From Pseudoduganella aquatica (lineage in GTDB: Bacteria; Pseudomonadota; Gammaproteobacteria; Burkholderiales; Burkholderiaceae_D): 64,000 nucleotides of DNA. This document shows, one piece after another, positions 1 through 8,893 of this stretch. The stretch covers positions 1 to 64,000 of the forward strand of contig NZ_WWCU01000023.1 in NCBI RefSeq assembly GCF_009857595.1, in the 5' to 3' direction. Both the position numbers and the translations under genes were made by a program. The notes beneath the pieces are model-generated. The model was not told the DNA's origin, ran no database searches, and saw only the letters and a program-made list of their open reading frames with translations. Within the stretch, counting starts at the first letter, position 1, and each line of letters begins with the position of its first letter.

Positions 1-188
1 CTCTTCTCCTGATCAACCTTGCAAATGCGGGCTCACGGCACGCCGGGCCAAAGATACTGTTCGATCTTTAATGGAATAAGAGCAACTGCTGCGAAATCTA
101 CATCACGGTCTTGGCGACCAAGGGCGGATACGGCATCCAGTTGCTCTGCCCCGACGTTCCGTTTTCGGGGCAGATGGAATAATACAAG

Positions 189-218
189 GGCGGGTTAGCG
201 CACCGCGCGTAACCCGCC
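189..218. repeat. REP-like palindrome, degenerate copy
   Basis: The segment begins GGCGGGTTAGCG and ends CGTAACCCGCC, an inverted repeat with outer arms GGCGGGTTA and TAACCCGCC. The same palindrome recurs at 24808-24903, 35928-35963 and 49569-49658. Those copies carry a GTAG head next to the palindrome; here the equivalent bases are CAAG, so this copy looks decayed. It lies 6 bases beyond the stop codon of the S9 peptidase. The rest of positions 1-188 shows no gene I can support. Confidence 0.65.
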
Positions 219-224
219 ACACCA

Positions 225-2357
225 TCACTTCAAATACTTGGCCAGCCAGCCGTGCACTTCATTGTAGAAGTAGCGGCTGTTTTCGCCTTTCAGCACCCAG
301 TGGTTTTCATCCGGGAACACCACCAGTTTGCTCGGCGTGTTCAGGCGCTGCTGCGCGGCGAAGTTCATCAGCGCGTTGTTGACCGGCACGCGGTAGTCCA
401 GCTCGCCCACGGTGATCAGGATGGGCGTCTTGAAGCCCGTGCCTTTCTCATGATTGCCCGCCTGCATGATCGGGCTCTGGTCGCGCCACACCGGCAGATT
501 GCCCCACACCGGGCCGCCGCTGTTGACTTCGCGGCCGTACACGCTGTCGCTGGTGCCCCACTGCATGACCAGGTCCATCTCGCCGGCGTGCGACACGATG
601 GCCTTATAGCGCGTGGTGGTGGCCTGCAGCCAGTTGGCCAGGTGGCCGCCGTAGCTGGCGCCGCCCGCCGCCAGCTTGCTGCCGTCGACATAGCTGTACT
701 TATTGATGGCTTCGTCCACCGCCTGGTTGACCTCGTCGCCCGGGCCTTTCAGCGGGTCGAACTGGATCGAGCGGGCGAACTCTTCGCCGTAGCCGGTGGA
801 GCCCTTGTAGTCGGTCAGCAGCACGACATAGCCGGGTTTGGCCAGCAGGTGGTAGTTCCAGCGCAGCACGAACTGGTCGCGCCACATATTGGCGGCGCCG
901 CCGTGGATAACGGCGAACAGCGGGTATTTCTTGTTCGGGTCAAAGTTGGCCGGCTTGACGATCATGTTGTGGATCTGGCGGCCGTCCGGGGTCTTGAACC
1001 AGAAGTGCTCGGGCGCCTGCCAGTCGATGGCGGCGGCTTTCTCCACGTTGAAGGAGGTCAGGCGCTTGGGCGCCTTGCCGTTGAAGGCAAACACCTCCGG
1101 CGGGTTGATCGCCGATTCCCACACGCCCACCAGCGCGTTGCCGCCCGCGTTGAGCGAGTTGATGCTGCCGGTGGCCGCAGACGGTTCCGCTTTCACGTCG
1201 CCGCCCGCGTAGCTGATCGAATGCAGCTGCTCCAGGCCGGCGTGCTCGAAGGTGAAGTAAATGCGCTTGCCGTCGGCCGGCAGCGCAAAGCGCGAGATGG
1301 AGCGGTCCAGCGCGGCGGTCAGGATTTTCGGCTGCGGGCTGGTGAGTGGCCAGGCGAAGCTGGCCAGGCGGTCCAGGTCGTACACCTTGCCTTCGGTTTC
1401 GGCCTGCGTCAGGCACAGCAGGGTTTTGCCGTCGGGCGAGAATTTCAGGTTGTTGTAGCTGTGCTTGTCTGCGGTCAGCTGGCTGGCTTCGCCGCCGCTG
1501 GCCGGCAGTGCGAAGATCTGCGTGTAGGCCGAGGCGCGCGCCAGTTCGTCGCGGTTGGTGGAGGCGGAGAACACCACGGTCTTGCCGTCCGGCGCCCAGA
1601 TCGCGTCCAGCGACTGGCCTTCGTCGCCCTGGCCGCCGCCGAAGCCCGGCATGGCCGCCAGCTTGCTGCCGGACAGGATATCTTTCGGTTTGGCGCCGAT
1701 CTGCGCGTCCATCACGAACAGGCGTACCTGCTTGTCGTCCAGCCATTTGTCGAAGAAGCGCGGCGGGAAGGTTTCGTAGGCGCGCGCGCTGTATTTGCGG
1801 TCCTTGCGCTCCTTGGCGATCTTCTTGATGGATTCCTCGTCCGTGGCGCCGGGGAACAGGTCGCTGACGAACAGGATCTGCTTGCCGTCCGGGCTGAACT
1901 TGGGCGAACGCGCGCCCAGGGTCAGGGTGGTCAGGCGCTGGGCTTCGCCGCCGCCGGCCACGTCGATGCGGTAGATCTGGCCGGCGTCGTCGCCGTCGCG
2001 CTTGGCGATGAAGATCAGCTGCTTGCTGTCCGGCGACCAGTTCACGCTGCCTTCGCCGCCCTTGGAGAAGGTCAGGCGGCGCGGCGCGCTGTCGTCGGCC
2101 AGGGACTTGATCCACAGGTCGGACCATTGCTCCTTGCTGTCATAGGCGGTGTCGGTGACGGCGAACACGGCCCACTTGCCATCCGGGCTGGGCACCGGCG
2201 CGCCGACGCGCTTCATCAGCCATACGTCCTCGTGGGTGATGGCGTGCTTGGCGGCCGGCGCGGTAGCGTCGGCGGCGTGGGCTGCGTGGACAGCGCCCAG
2301 GCTGGCGGTGGCCAGCAGCAGGGCGGTCAGGGGATGGAGCAATCGGGTAGAGGTCAT
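225..2357 (-). CDS. Exported S9 family prolyl oligopeptidase-type peptidase
   Basis: This 710-residue protein starts with a hydrophobic signal peptide ending near AHAAHAADA, so it should act in the periplasm. The N-terminal half has WD40/TolB-like propeller motifs (SPDGKW, SPDSKQ, SPDGKQ, APDGKT, SPDGKT). The C-terminal half is an alpha/beta hydrolase. The serine is in GGASYGG (Ser568), the acid in GELDYR (Asp654) and the histidine in ENHW (His686), all in the usual order. The family (dipeptidyl aminopeptidase/acylaminoacyl peptidase, MEROPS S9C-like) cleaves short peptides. Length is normal for the family. It follows the GMC oxidoreductase by 58 bases on the same strand, but nothing suggests a shared pathway. 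The exact peptide specificity cannot be read from the sequence. Confidence 0.9.
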   Translation of the reverse strand: MTSTRLLHPLTALLLATASLGAVHAAHAADATAPAAKHAITHEDVWLMKRVGAPVPSPDGKWAVFAVTDTAYDSKEQWSDLWIKSLADDSAPRRLTFSKGGEGSVNWSPDSKQLIFIAKRDGDDAGQIYRIDVAGGGEAQRLTTLTLGARSPKFSPDGKQILFVSDLFPGATDEESIKKIAKERKDRKYSARAYETFPPRFFDKWLDDKQVRLFVMDAQIGAKPKDILSGSKLAAMPGFGGGQGDEGQSLDAIWAPDGKTVVFSASTNRDELARASAYTQIFALPASGGEASQLTADKHSYNNLKFSPDGKTLLCLTQAETEGKVYDLDRLASFAWPLTSPQPKILTAALDRSISRFALPADGKRIYFTFEHAGLEQLHSISYAGGDVKAEPSAATGSINSLNAGGNALVGVWESAINPPEVFAFNGKAPKRLTSFNVEKAAAIDWQAPEHFWFKTPDGRQIHNMIVKPANFDPNKKYPLFAVIHGGAANMWRDQFVLRWNYHLLAKPGYVVLLTDYKGSTGYGEEFARSIQFDPLKGPGDEVNQAVDEAINKYSYVDGSKLAAGGASYGGHLANWLQATTTRYKAIVSHAGEMDLVMQWGTSDSVYGREVNSGGPVWGNLPVWRDQSPIMQAGNHEKGTGFKTPILITVGELDYRVPVNNALMNFAAQQRLNTPSKLVVFPDENHWVLKGENSRYFYNEVHGWLAKYLK

Positions 2358-2415
2358 GTGCAGAGTCCGGCTGGTGGGTCGAAGCCGTAGATGTTGGACA
2401 CAACCATGCCACCTG

Positions 2416-4071
2416 TCAATCGACCAAATGTTTCTCCAATGTATCCGTCGTGGGCCGGGCCGGCTCCGCCGGGGCTGCCAGTATCATGTCGGCGGCCTTT
2501 TCGGCGATGGCCACGGTGGGGGCGTTGGTGTTGCCGCCGATGAGCGTGGGCATGATGGACGCGTCCGCCACGCGCAGGCCTTGCAGGCCGCGCACGGCCA
2601 GCGTGTCGTCCACCACCGCCAGCGGGTCGTGGCCCATTTTGCAAGTGCCCACCGGGTGGTAGATGGTTTCCGCCTTGCGCCGCACGAAGTCGCGGATCTG
2701 CTCGTCGCTTTGCACCGGCGCGCCGGGCTGCAGCTCGGCGCCCCGATAAGCGTCAAAGGCGGGCTGGGCGAGGATGGCGCGGGCCGCTTTCACACCGCGC
2801 ACCATATTCTCCATATCGTCCGGGTGCGACAGGTAGTTCGGCTCGATCAGCGCGTGCGCCATGGGATCGGCGCTGTGCAGGCCGATGCGGCCGCGGCTCT
2901 TGGGCCGCAGGTCGCACACGTGCAGCGCGTAGCCGTGGCCCAGCATGGTGGCCCTGGCGTGCGCCAGCGTGCGGCCGTGGCCGTCCAGCGTGGCGGGCGT
3001 GAAGTGGAATTGCAGGTCGGGCACGGCCAGCTCGGGACGGCTCTTGACGAAACCGCCGCCCTCGGCCGAGTTGGTGGTGAACGGTCCCCGGCGGAGGAAC
3101 AGGTAGTTCAGCGTGTGCGCCGCCTGCGCCAGCAGGTTGCGCCAGGAGACGCCGAGCGAAACGGGCTGGGTGCATTTCTGCACCAGCAGCACGTCCAGGT
3201 GGTCCTGCAGGTTCTGCCCAACGCCGGGCAGCTCATGCACCAGCGGGATCCCGTGGCGCGCCAGTTCGTCGCGGGGGCCTATGCCGGACAGCAGCAGCAA
3301 CTGCGGCGAGTTGATGGCACCGCCGGACAGTATCACTTCGCGGCTGGCCAGCGCTTCGTGCTGCGTGCCATTTTTCAGGTAGGCCACGCCGCGCGCGCGC
3401 TTGCCGTCCATCAGGATCTTGCTGGCGTGCGCGCCGGTGATCACGGTGAGGTTGGCGCGCTGCAGCACCGGGTGCAGATAGGCGCGCGCCACGCTCCAGC
3501 GCTCGCCGTTTTTCTGCGTCAGGTGGTAGCGGCCCAGGCCTTCCTGGCTGGCGCCGTTGAAGTCGGCATTGGCGGCGTAGCCGGCCGTGCGGCCCGCGTC
3601 GAGGAAGACTTGCGTGAGCGGATTGGGCGAGCGCTGGGCGCACACGTTGAGCGGGCCGCCGCTGCCGTGGTAGGCGTCCGCGCCCGGTTCGTGGTGCTGG
3701 GAGCGCTTGAAGATGGGCAGCAGGTCGGCGTAGCTCCAGCCCTGGTTGCCGAGGGCGGCCCAGTGGTCGTAGTCGCTGCGGTGGCCGCGCGTGTAGATCA
3801 TGGCGTTGCTGGAACTGCTGCCGCCCAGCGTTTTTCCGCGCGGCCAGAACAGCTTGCGGCCGTTCAGCTGCGCTTGCGGTTCGGTGTGGTAGCGCCAGTT
3901 CAGCGTCTTGCTCATCATCAGGAACAGTATGCCGATGGGCATGCGGATAAAGGGGCTGCTGTCGCGCGGCCCGGCCTCCAGCAGGCAGACTTTGACGGCC
4001 GGATCGGCCGACAGCCGGTTCGCCAGCACGCAGCCCGCCGAGCCCGCACCGACGATGATGTAGTCATACAT
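2416..4071 (-). CDS. GMC family FAD-dependent alcohol/choline dehydrogenase
   Basis: I chose the start at 4071, giving 551 residues beginning MYDYIIVGAGSAG, because GGAG lies 6 bases upstream and the Rossmann GxGxxG motif then falls at the usual N-terminal place. A longer reading to 4245 would add 58 residues of low-quality sequence. The FAD dinucleotide motif is GAGSAG. The first GMC signature is around GGSSSSNAMIYTRG, the second around GAINSPQLLLLSGIG. The C-terminal HPVGTCKMG and GGNTNAPT carry the catalytic His and Asn expected of the family. It resembles the BetA/AlkJ branch, which oxidises primary alcohols and passes electrons to the respiratory chain. No betaine aldehyde dehydrogenase or BetI lies nearby, so a choline role is not supported. 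Confidence 0.88.
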   Translation of the reverse strand: MYDYIIVGAGSAGCVLANRLSADPAVKVCLLEAGPRDSSPFIRMPIGILFLMMSKTLNWRYHTEPQAQLNGRKLFWPRGKTLGGSSSSNAMIYTRGHRSDYDHWAALGNQGWSYADLLPIFKRSQHHEPGADAYHGSGGPLNVCAQRSPNPLTQVFLDAGRTAGYAANADFNGASQEGLGRYHLTQKNGERWSVARAYLHPVLQRANLTVITGAHASKILMDGKRARGVAYLKNGTQHEALASREVILSGGAINSPQLLLLSGIGPRDELARHGIPLVHELPGVGQNLQDHLDVLLVQKCTQPVSLGVSWRNLLAQAAHTLNYLFLRRGPFTTNSAEGGGFVKSRPELAVPDLQFHFTPATLDGHGRTLAHARATMLGHGYALHVCDLRPKSRGRIGLHSADPMAHALIEPNYLSHPDDMENMVRGVKAARAILAQPAFDAYRGAELQPGAPVQSDEQIRDFVRRKAETIYHPVGTCKMGHDPLAVVDDTLAVRGLQGLRVADASIMPTLIGGNTNAPTVAIAEKAADMILAAPAEPARPTTDTLEKHLVD

Positions 4072-4237
4072 ATTCCGCTCCAGGAGACGCCGCCACGCGG
4101 CGCCCCCAGTGTTGCACAGCCAGCCCGCCTCCGCAATCGCCCCGGGAGCACGTCTACTGGCGCGGGACTTTGACGCTGCGCAAGCTGCGGCTTTCCGGTA
4201 GATGGAGCGCAATGGATGGGGCGCTACACTCGTGACT

Positions 4238-4516
4238 ATGATCAAGAGCTTTCGACATAAGGGATTGGAGCGGTTCTTCGAGACCGGTTCGATGGCGGGT
4301 ATTCAAGCCCACCATGCGCCACGTCTGCGTGCGCAATTGGCTAAGCTTGACACTGTGTATGGGCCGATCGGCATGGATTTGCCAGGCTGGCATCTGCATC
4401 CGCTAAAGGGGGCACTGAAGGATTGCTGGGCTGTATGGGTGGACAAAAATTGGCGTATGATTTTTAAGTTCGAGCACGGCGATGCGGTTTTGATAGACTA
4501 CAGTGATTATCATTAG
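4238..4516 (+). CDS. higB: HigB-type toxin of a toxin-antitoxin pair
   Basis: This 92-residue protein beginning MIKSFRHKGLERFF matches the RelE/HigB plasmid-maintenance killer family, whose members cleave mRNA at the ribosome. Characteristic stretches are GLERFFETG, LPGWHLHPLKG and the C-terminal WRMIFKFEHGDAVLIDYSDYH-type end. An in-frame ATG at 4202 would add 12 residues, but homologues begin at MIKSF. The toxin precedes the antitoxin gene, the order typical of higBA and the reverse of relBE. GC content is lower than in neighbouring genes, consistent with acquisition by transfer. Confidence 0.9.
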   Translation: MIKSFRHKGLERFFETGSMAGIQAHHAPRLRAQLAKLDTVYGPIGMDLPGWHLHPLKGALKDCWAVWVDKNWRMIFKFEHGDAVLIDYSDYH

Positions 4517-4523
4517 GGTGGCT

Positions 4524-4811
4524 ATGATGCAGATGTACAATCCTCCTCATCCTGGCGAAGTACTGTTGGATGGTGTGTTCTCTGGGACTGGAATCTCCAG
4601 TGAGGATTTTGCAGAGCGCATAGGATGGCCGCACGTAGCGTTCCTCCGTGTGCTGCAGGGGCAGGATGCTATCAATGCTGAGTTGGCGTTGCGTCTTGCC
4701 GCCGCACTGGGCGGGGAGGCCGAAAGCTGGCTGCACATGCAGGCAAGCTACGACCTTTCGCAAGCTCGGCAGAAGCCGCGGCCTGCAATTGAGCGCTTGA
4801 ATAGTATTTAA
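4524..4811 (+). CDS. higA: HigA-type XRE antitoxin
   Basis: The 95-residue protein contains an XRE helix-turn-helix (around ISSEDFAERIGW to LRLAAALGG) followed by the HigA hallmark WLHMQASYDL. HigA binds and neutralises HigB and represses the operon. I place the start at 4524 because AGGGTGG sits just upstream; ATG codons at 4527 and 4533 are also possible. The N-terminal NPPHPGEVLLDGV matches HigA proteins closely. The gene begins 7 bases after higB stops, so the two are cotranscribed. It is followed 7 bases later by the broken deacetylase. Confidence 0.9.
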   Translation: MMQMYNPPHPGEVLLDGVFSGTGISSEDFAERIGWPHVAFLRVLQGQDAINAELALRLAAALGGEAESWLHMQASYDLSQARQKPRPAIERLNSI

Positions 4812-4818
4812 GGCAAGG

Positions 4819-5594
4819 ATGTCTTCACTTTCCCCATTCAAATCACGTCCCTCACGGTATCTGATGCATTGTTGCGTCGCCTGTCTATCCGTCCTTCTTA
4901 TTCAAGCGGCGCAGGCGCAGTCGGTGGCTTTCACGTTTGACGACGGACCGAATCTGGAGGCCACGCCGCGCCTGTCGGCGCAGCAGCGTAATGCGGCCAT
5001 GCTGGCGGCGCTGAGGAAGCACGGGGTGCAGGCTGCGCTGTTTGTCACGGCGGGCAATGGCGCTGACCGGCCGGAAGGGCTGGCGCTGGCGCGCGCCTGG
5101 GGCGAGGCCGGCCACGCCATCGGCAACCACACCATGACGCATCCAGACCTGAACAGCGCCAAGCTGGCGCTGGCGCAGTACCAGCAGGAAGTGCTCGACT
5201 GCGCGCCGACGCCAATGCCGACGTGGCGCCCATCCGCGCCGCCTATCTGTCGCACCTGAAGCAGCGCGCGCTTGCTTACCGCGCGCTGTCGCAGCAGCTG
5301 CAGGGCCGCGACATCGCGCAGGTGATGCTGATGCACCATAACCTGATCAACGCCCTGTGGCTGGACGACGCCATCGCCATGTTCAGGGACATGGGCTGGG
5401 CCATCACCACGCCCGCCGCCGCGTATGCCGACCCGGTCTACCAGCTGGAGCCCGACCGTCCCGCTGCCGGCCAGAGCTTGCTGCTGTCGATGGCGCGCTC
5501 GCTGGGCCTGGGCAAGTTCGACGGCTGGCTGCGCCTGGTCGACGACGGGGATTTCGAAATCGAGGCGCTGAAGGCGAACGCGCAGCCGCGCTAG
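4819..5594 (+). pseudogene. Polysaccharide deacetylase, broken by internal deletion and frameshift
   Basis: The first frame (4819-5259) has a signal peptide ending near AAQAQ, then NodB motif TFDDGP and the metal-binding pair in GNHTMTHPDL. It loses sense after QQEVLDC and stops at 5259. A second frame resumes with NADVAPIRAAYLSHLKQ near 5210 and runs to 5594 with MLMHHNLINALWLDDAI, the normal C-terminal part of the same family. The two halves do not simply join: from memory of relatives, about 50-60 residues of the central catalytic barrel are missing between them. The product would be a truncated deacetylase of 146 residues, probably inactive. Intact relatives are exported enzymes that remove acetyl groups from cell-surface or environmental polysaccharides. 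A sequencing error alone would not restore the missing middle. Confidence 0.8.
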
Positions 5595-5617
5595 CTGGCG
5601 CGCAGCGTTGTGTGCCG

Positions 5618-8600
5618 CTACGCGGTGTGATCCAGCGTGGACCAGGCCATGGCCAGTGCGTCGTCCGCGATGCTGGCGGTGGCGGCTAGGTGGCCGGCTG
5701 CCAGCGCGCCGCCCGGCTGCTGCAGCATCTGCTGCACCTGTTCGGGCGCCGGGGCCGCCGGGCCGCAGCCCAGGCCCACCCAGGCGGCGCGGCCGCTGCG
5801 CTTGGCGGCGTACAGGCCGAGGTCGGCCAGCTTGATGGTCTGCTGCCAGCTCAGCAGGCGCGGCCGGGACGGCAGGAAGGGGAAGCTGGCATAGCCGACC
5901 GAACAGGTCTGGCGGATGCAGCTGCCGTCCTCCAGCACGAAGGGCTGCCCGGCCACCGCTTCGCACAGGCGCGCTGCCAGCGCGCCGGCGCCGGCCGGGT
6001 CGATGTCGCGCGCCACCACCAGGAACTCCTCGCCGCCCCAGCGCACCAAAAAGTCGCTGTCGCGGAACACGCGCGCCAGCCGCTCGCGCATGGCCATCAG
6101 CACGTGGTCGCCGGCCGGATGGCCATAGCGGTCGTTGACCTGCTTGAAATGGTCCAGGTCCACCAGGAAGAAGATCAGCGCGGCGCTGCGCGGCGCGGGC
6201 GCGGCCGACGCTTCGTGGCGGCGCAGTATCAGCTGCACTTCCGGCGGCAGCTTCTGTTCGATATAGCGGCGGTTGCGCAGCCCGGTGAGCGGGTCGGTCA
6301 CGCTCAGGTTTTGCAGCGCCGCATAGGCCTTGGACAAGGCTTCGTTCTTGCCGGCCAGTTCGCTGGTGCGCTGCGCCACCTGGCCTTCCAGCAGCAGCTG
6401 GTGCTGGCGCAGGCTGCGCACGCGCCAGCGGTACAGCCAGCGCAGGCCCAGCACGGCCGCCAGCGCCGCCAGCGCGCGGAACCACCAGGTGGCCCAGAAC
6501 GGCGGCGTGACCGTCACCGGCAGCACCAGTTCCTGGTCGCTCCACACGCCGTTCTTGGTGACCGCCTTGACGCGCAGCGTGTAGCTGCCGGGCCGCAAGC
6601 TGGTGTAGGTGGCCACGCGGTGCGCCGCGTCGGCCGCGATCCAGTCGCGGTCCAGGCCGTCGAGCCGGTAGGCGTAGCGGTTGCGTTCGGGGTCGGCGAA
6701 ATGGGTGGCGGTGAATTCCAACGAGAAGGTGGCCATGTCCCACGGCAGGCGCAAGCGGCTGGGCGCGCTGAGCGTGCCTTCCAGTCCCACTGCTTCGGGG
6801 CGCGGCAGCAGGGCCAGCGAGCGGTTCATCACGCTCAGTCCGGTGACAGTCAGCTGCGGCGCGATGGTATTGCCGCGCATGGCGTCCGGATGCACGATGG
6901 TCAGCCCTTGGAAGGCGCCGAAATACAGCGTGCCGTCGCCGCCGGCCAGCGAGGCGCCGTTGATGAAATTGCCCGAGGAGATGCCGTCCGACGCGTAGTG
7001 GCTGGCCACGGCGCCGCTGGCCGGGTCGAAGCGCAGCAGCGCGCCGGTGACGGTCAGCCACAGCTGGCCTTCGGCATCGCTCTCGATGGCGGTGATCTCC
7101 ATGCCGGACAAGCCGTCGCGCCGGCTGGCGCTGAAGCGCAGGCTGCCGTCCGCCTGCTGGCTCACCAGGTTCAGGCCGCTGCGCGTGCCTATCCACACGC
7201 GGCCTTGCCGGTCTTCATACACGCAGTTGACGAAGTCGTTGCTCAGGCTGCCAGGCTTGCCGTCGCTGCGGTAGCTGCGCAGCGCGCCGTCCGCGCCGCG
7301 CAGGTCCAGGCCGCGCCCGTACGGACTGCCTATCCACAGGCGGCCCTTGCTGTCCTCCAGCAGCGCCCCGGCGTTGTGGATGGCGCTCAGCGCGCGGCCC
7401 GCCGGCAGTGCTTCGGCCTTGCCGCTGGCCGGGTCGAAGCGCAGCACGCCGCCGTCCGTGCCCAGCCACAGCGCGCCGCCGCTGGCGCGGGCGATGCCGC
7501 GCACGAAGTTGCGGTCCTGCGCGCCGAAGCGGTATTCGCGGAAGGTGCCGCCGGCCGGATCCAGCCGGCTCAGCCCGGTCGACGTGCCGGCCCACAGCGG
7601 GCCGCCGGGCGGCTGCAGCAACGCCATCACGAAGTCGTTGGGCAGAGAGCCGGGCTGGGCCGGATCGTGGCGGTAGCTGCGCAGCACGCTGCCGCTGGCC
7701 GGATCGTACAGGCGCACGCCGCTGGGGCCGCCCAGCCACAGCCGGCCCTCGTCCGCGTGGCTCAGGCTGCCGACCACGTTGCCGCGCGGCGCGCTGTCCT
7801 GGGTGCCGGCGGCGGGCAGGAAGCGGCCCAGTCCCTGGCTGCCCAGGTCCACGCGCGCCACGCCGTTGTCCCAGGTGCCGGCCCACAGCGTGTTGCTGTG
7901 GTCCACCAGCACCGAGGGGATGCGGTTGGACGGCAGGCTGTTCGGATCGCCGAGCCGGTGCTGGTAGCTGCTGAACTGCTGCTGCGCGGCGTCCCAGCGC
8001 AGCAGGCCGGCGGGCTGGGTGCCGATCCAGACCGCGTCGCTGCGGTCCTGGTAGATGGTGTAGACGGAAAAGTCGCCTACCTCGGGCGGCGCGGGCAGGC
8101 GCTCGCGCTGCGCCCACGGGCTGCCGATGTTCCAGCGCAGCACGCCGCCGGCCGTGCCTATCCACAGCTGGCGCTGCCCGTCGAGCAGTAGCGCGCTGAC
8201 GGTGTTCAGCTTGGCGTTCGGGGCGGCGCTGTCGTCAGGCTGGAAGTGCTGGAAGGCGCTGCCGCCGGGCGGCAGGTAGTCTATGCCGTGCGGCCACACG
8301 CTGAGCCACAGCCCGCCCTCCGGGTCGCGCGCCAGCGCCTCCACGCGGTCGCTGGCCGGCGTGCCGGGGCGCTGCGGATCGTGCGCATAGGCCGTGAAGC
8401 GGCCGCTGGCAGTGTCGAAGTGGTGCAGCCCGGCCGCCGTTCCCAGCCACAAGCCGTCCTTGCCGTCGCTGATGATGCTGCGTACGAACAGCGAGGGGCC
8501 GGCCGCCGGGCGGTGGCTGACGAAGGCGCCCCGTTCGGCGTCGAAGCGGGCCAGGCCGTTATTGGTGCCGAACCACATGCGCTGGCGGCTGTCGCGGAAG

Positions 8601-8890
8601 ATGGCGCTGACGTAGTTGCCGGGCAGGCTGAGGGGATTGGCGGCATCGTTGCGGTAGATGGTGGAGCGCTGGCCGTCGTGGCGGAACAGGCCGCTCTGGG
8701 TGCCCATCCAGATCAGGCCCTGGCCGTCTTGCGCCAGCGCCAGTACCGAGCTGGCCGGCATGGTGAAGTGCAGCGCGCTCAGGTTTTCAAAGCGCAACTG
8801 GCGCACCGGTGCGGGCGCGGCGTGCGCCGGGTTCGCCAGTCCGGCGGCCAGCAGCAGCGATGCAAGCAGGAGGCGGGCTGGCCGGGCCAT
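5618..8890 (-). CDS. Periplasmic propeller sensor with GGDEF diguanylate cyclase
   Basis: The 1090-residue protein has a signal peptide (cleavage near AHAAPA) and 14 copies of a propeller motif of the form LWxGTxxGLxRFD, enough for two seven-bladed propellers. A Y_Y_Y domain follows (around 690-790), then one membrane helix at about 802-820, a short coiled coil and a GGDEF domain from about 864. The active-site loop is GGEEF at 952-956. An RxxD inhibitory site (R943-D946) sits five residues before it, so product feedback by c-di-GMP is expected. It should sense a periplasmic ligand, perhaps a glycan as in related hybrid sensors, and make c-di-GMP in the cytoplasm. The start codon lies 3 bases after the rodA stop, so it is read with rodA. 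Confidence 0.92.
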   Translation of the reverse strand: MARPARLLLASLLLAAGLANPAHAAPAPVRQLRFENLSALHFTMPASSVLALAQDGQGLIWMGTQSGLFRHDGQRSTIYRNDAANPLSLPGNYVSAIFRDSRQRMWFGTNNGLARFDAERGAFVSHRPAAGPSLFVRSIISDGKDGLWLGTAAGLHHFDTASGRFTAYAHDPQRPGTPASDRVEALARDPEGGLWLSVWPHGIDYLPPGGSAFQHFQPDDSAAPNAKLNTVSALLLDGQRQLWIGTAGGVLRWNIGSPWAQRERLPAPPEVGDFSVYTIYQDRSDAVWIGTQPAGLLRWDAAQQQFSSYQHRLGDPNSLPSNRIPSVLVDHSNTLWAGTWDNGVARVDLGSQGLGRFLPAAGTQDSAPRGNVVGSLSHADEGRLWLGGPSGVRLYDPASGSVLRSYRHDPAQPGSLPNDFVMALLQPPGGPLWAGTSTGLSRLDPAGGTFREYRFGAQDRNFVRGIARASGGALWLGTDGGVLRFDPASGKAEALPAGRALSAIHNAGALLEDSKGRLWIGSPYGRGLDLRGADGALRSYRSDGKPGSLSNDFVNCVYEDRQGRVWIGTRSGLNLVSQQADGSLRFSASRRDGLSGMEITAIESDAEGQLWLTVTGALLRFDPASGAVASHYASDGISSGNFINGASLAGGDGTLYFGAFQGLTIVHPDAMRGNTIAPQLTVTGLSVMNRSLALLPRPEAVGLEGTLSAPSRLRLPWDMATFSLEFTATHFADPERNRYAYRLDGLDRDWIAADAAHRVATYTSLRPGSYTLRVKAVTKNGVWSDQELVLPVTVTPPFWATWWFRALAALAAVLGLRWLYRWRVRSLRQHQLLLEGQVAQRTSELAGKNEALSKAYAALQNLSVTDPLTGLRNRRYIEQKLPPEVQLILRRHEASAAPAPRSAALIFFLVDLDHFKQVNDRYGHPAGDHVLMAMRERLARVFRDSDFLVRWGGEEFLVVARDIDPAGAGALAARLCEAVAGQPFVLEDGSCIRQTCSVGYASFPFLPSRPRLLSWQQTIKLADLGLYAAKRSGRAAWVGLGCGPAAPAPEQVQQMLQQPGGALAAGHLAATASIADDALAMAWSTLDHTA

Positions 8891-8893
8891 GGT

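Noticed and set aside
69..171. Short open frame ending QLLCPDVPFSGQME near the left edge
   Set aside because: It is bounded by a stop at 69-71, has no start codon with a ribosome site and matches no family I know; it may be a decayed remnant.
252..2390. Long open frame antisense to the S9 peptidase
   Set aside because: High-GC shadow frame rich in Ala, Arg, His, Gln and Val; the peptidase on the other strand has all catalytic motifs.
5210..5594. Second half of the deacetylase as an independent gene starting at 5223
   Set aside because: It lacks the NodB metal site and signal peptide and continues the same family alignment as the upstream frame, so it is part of one broken gene.
5690..8191. 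833-codon open frame antisense to the propeller/GGDEF gene
   Set aside because: Composition is that of a shadow frame and no domain is recognisable.
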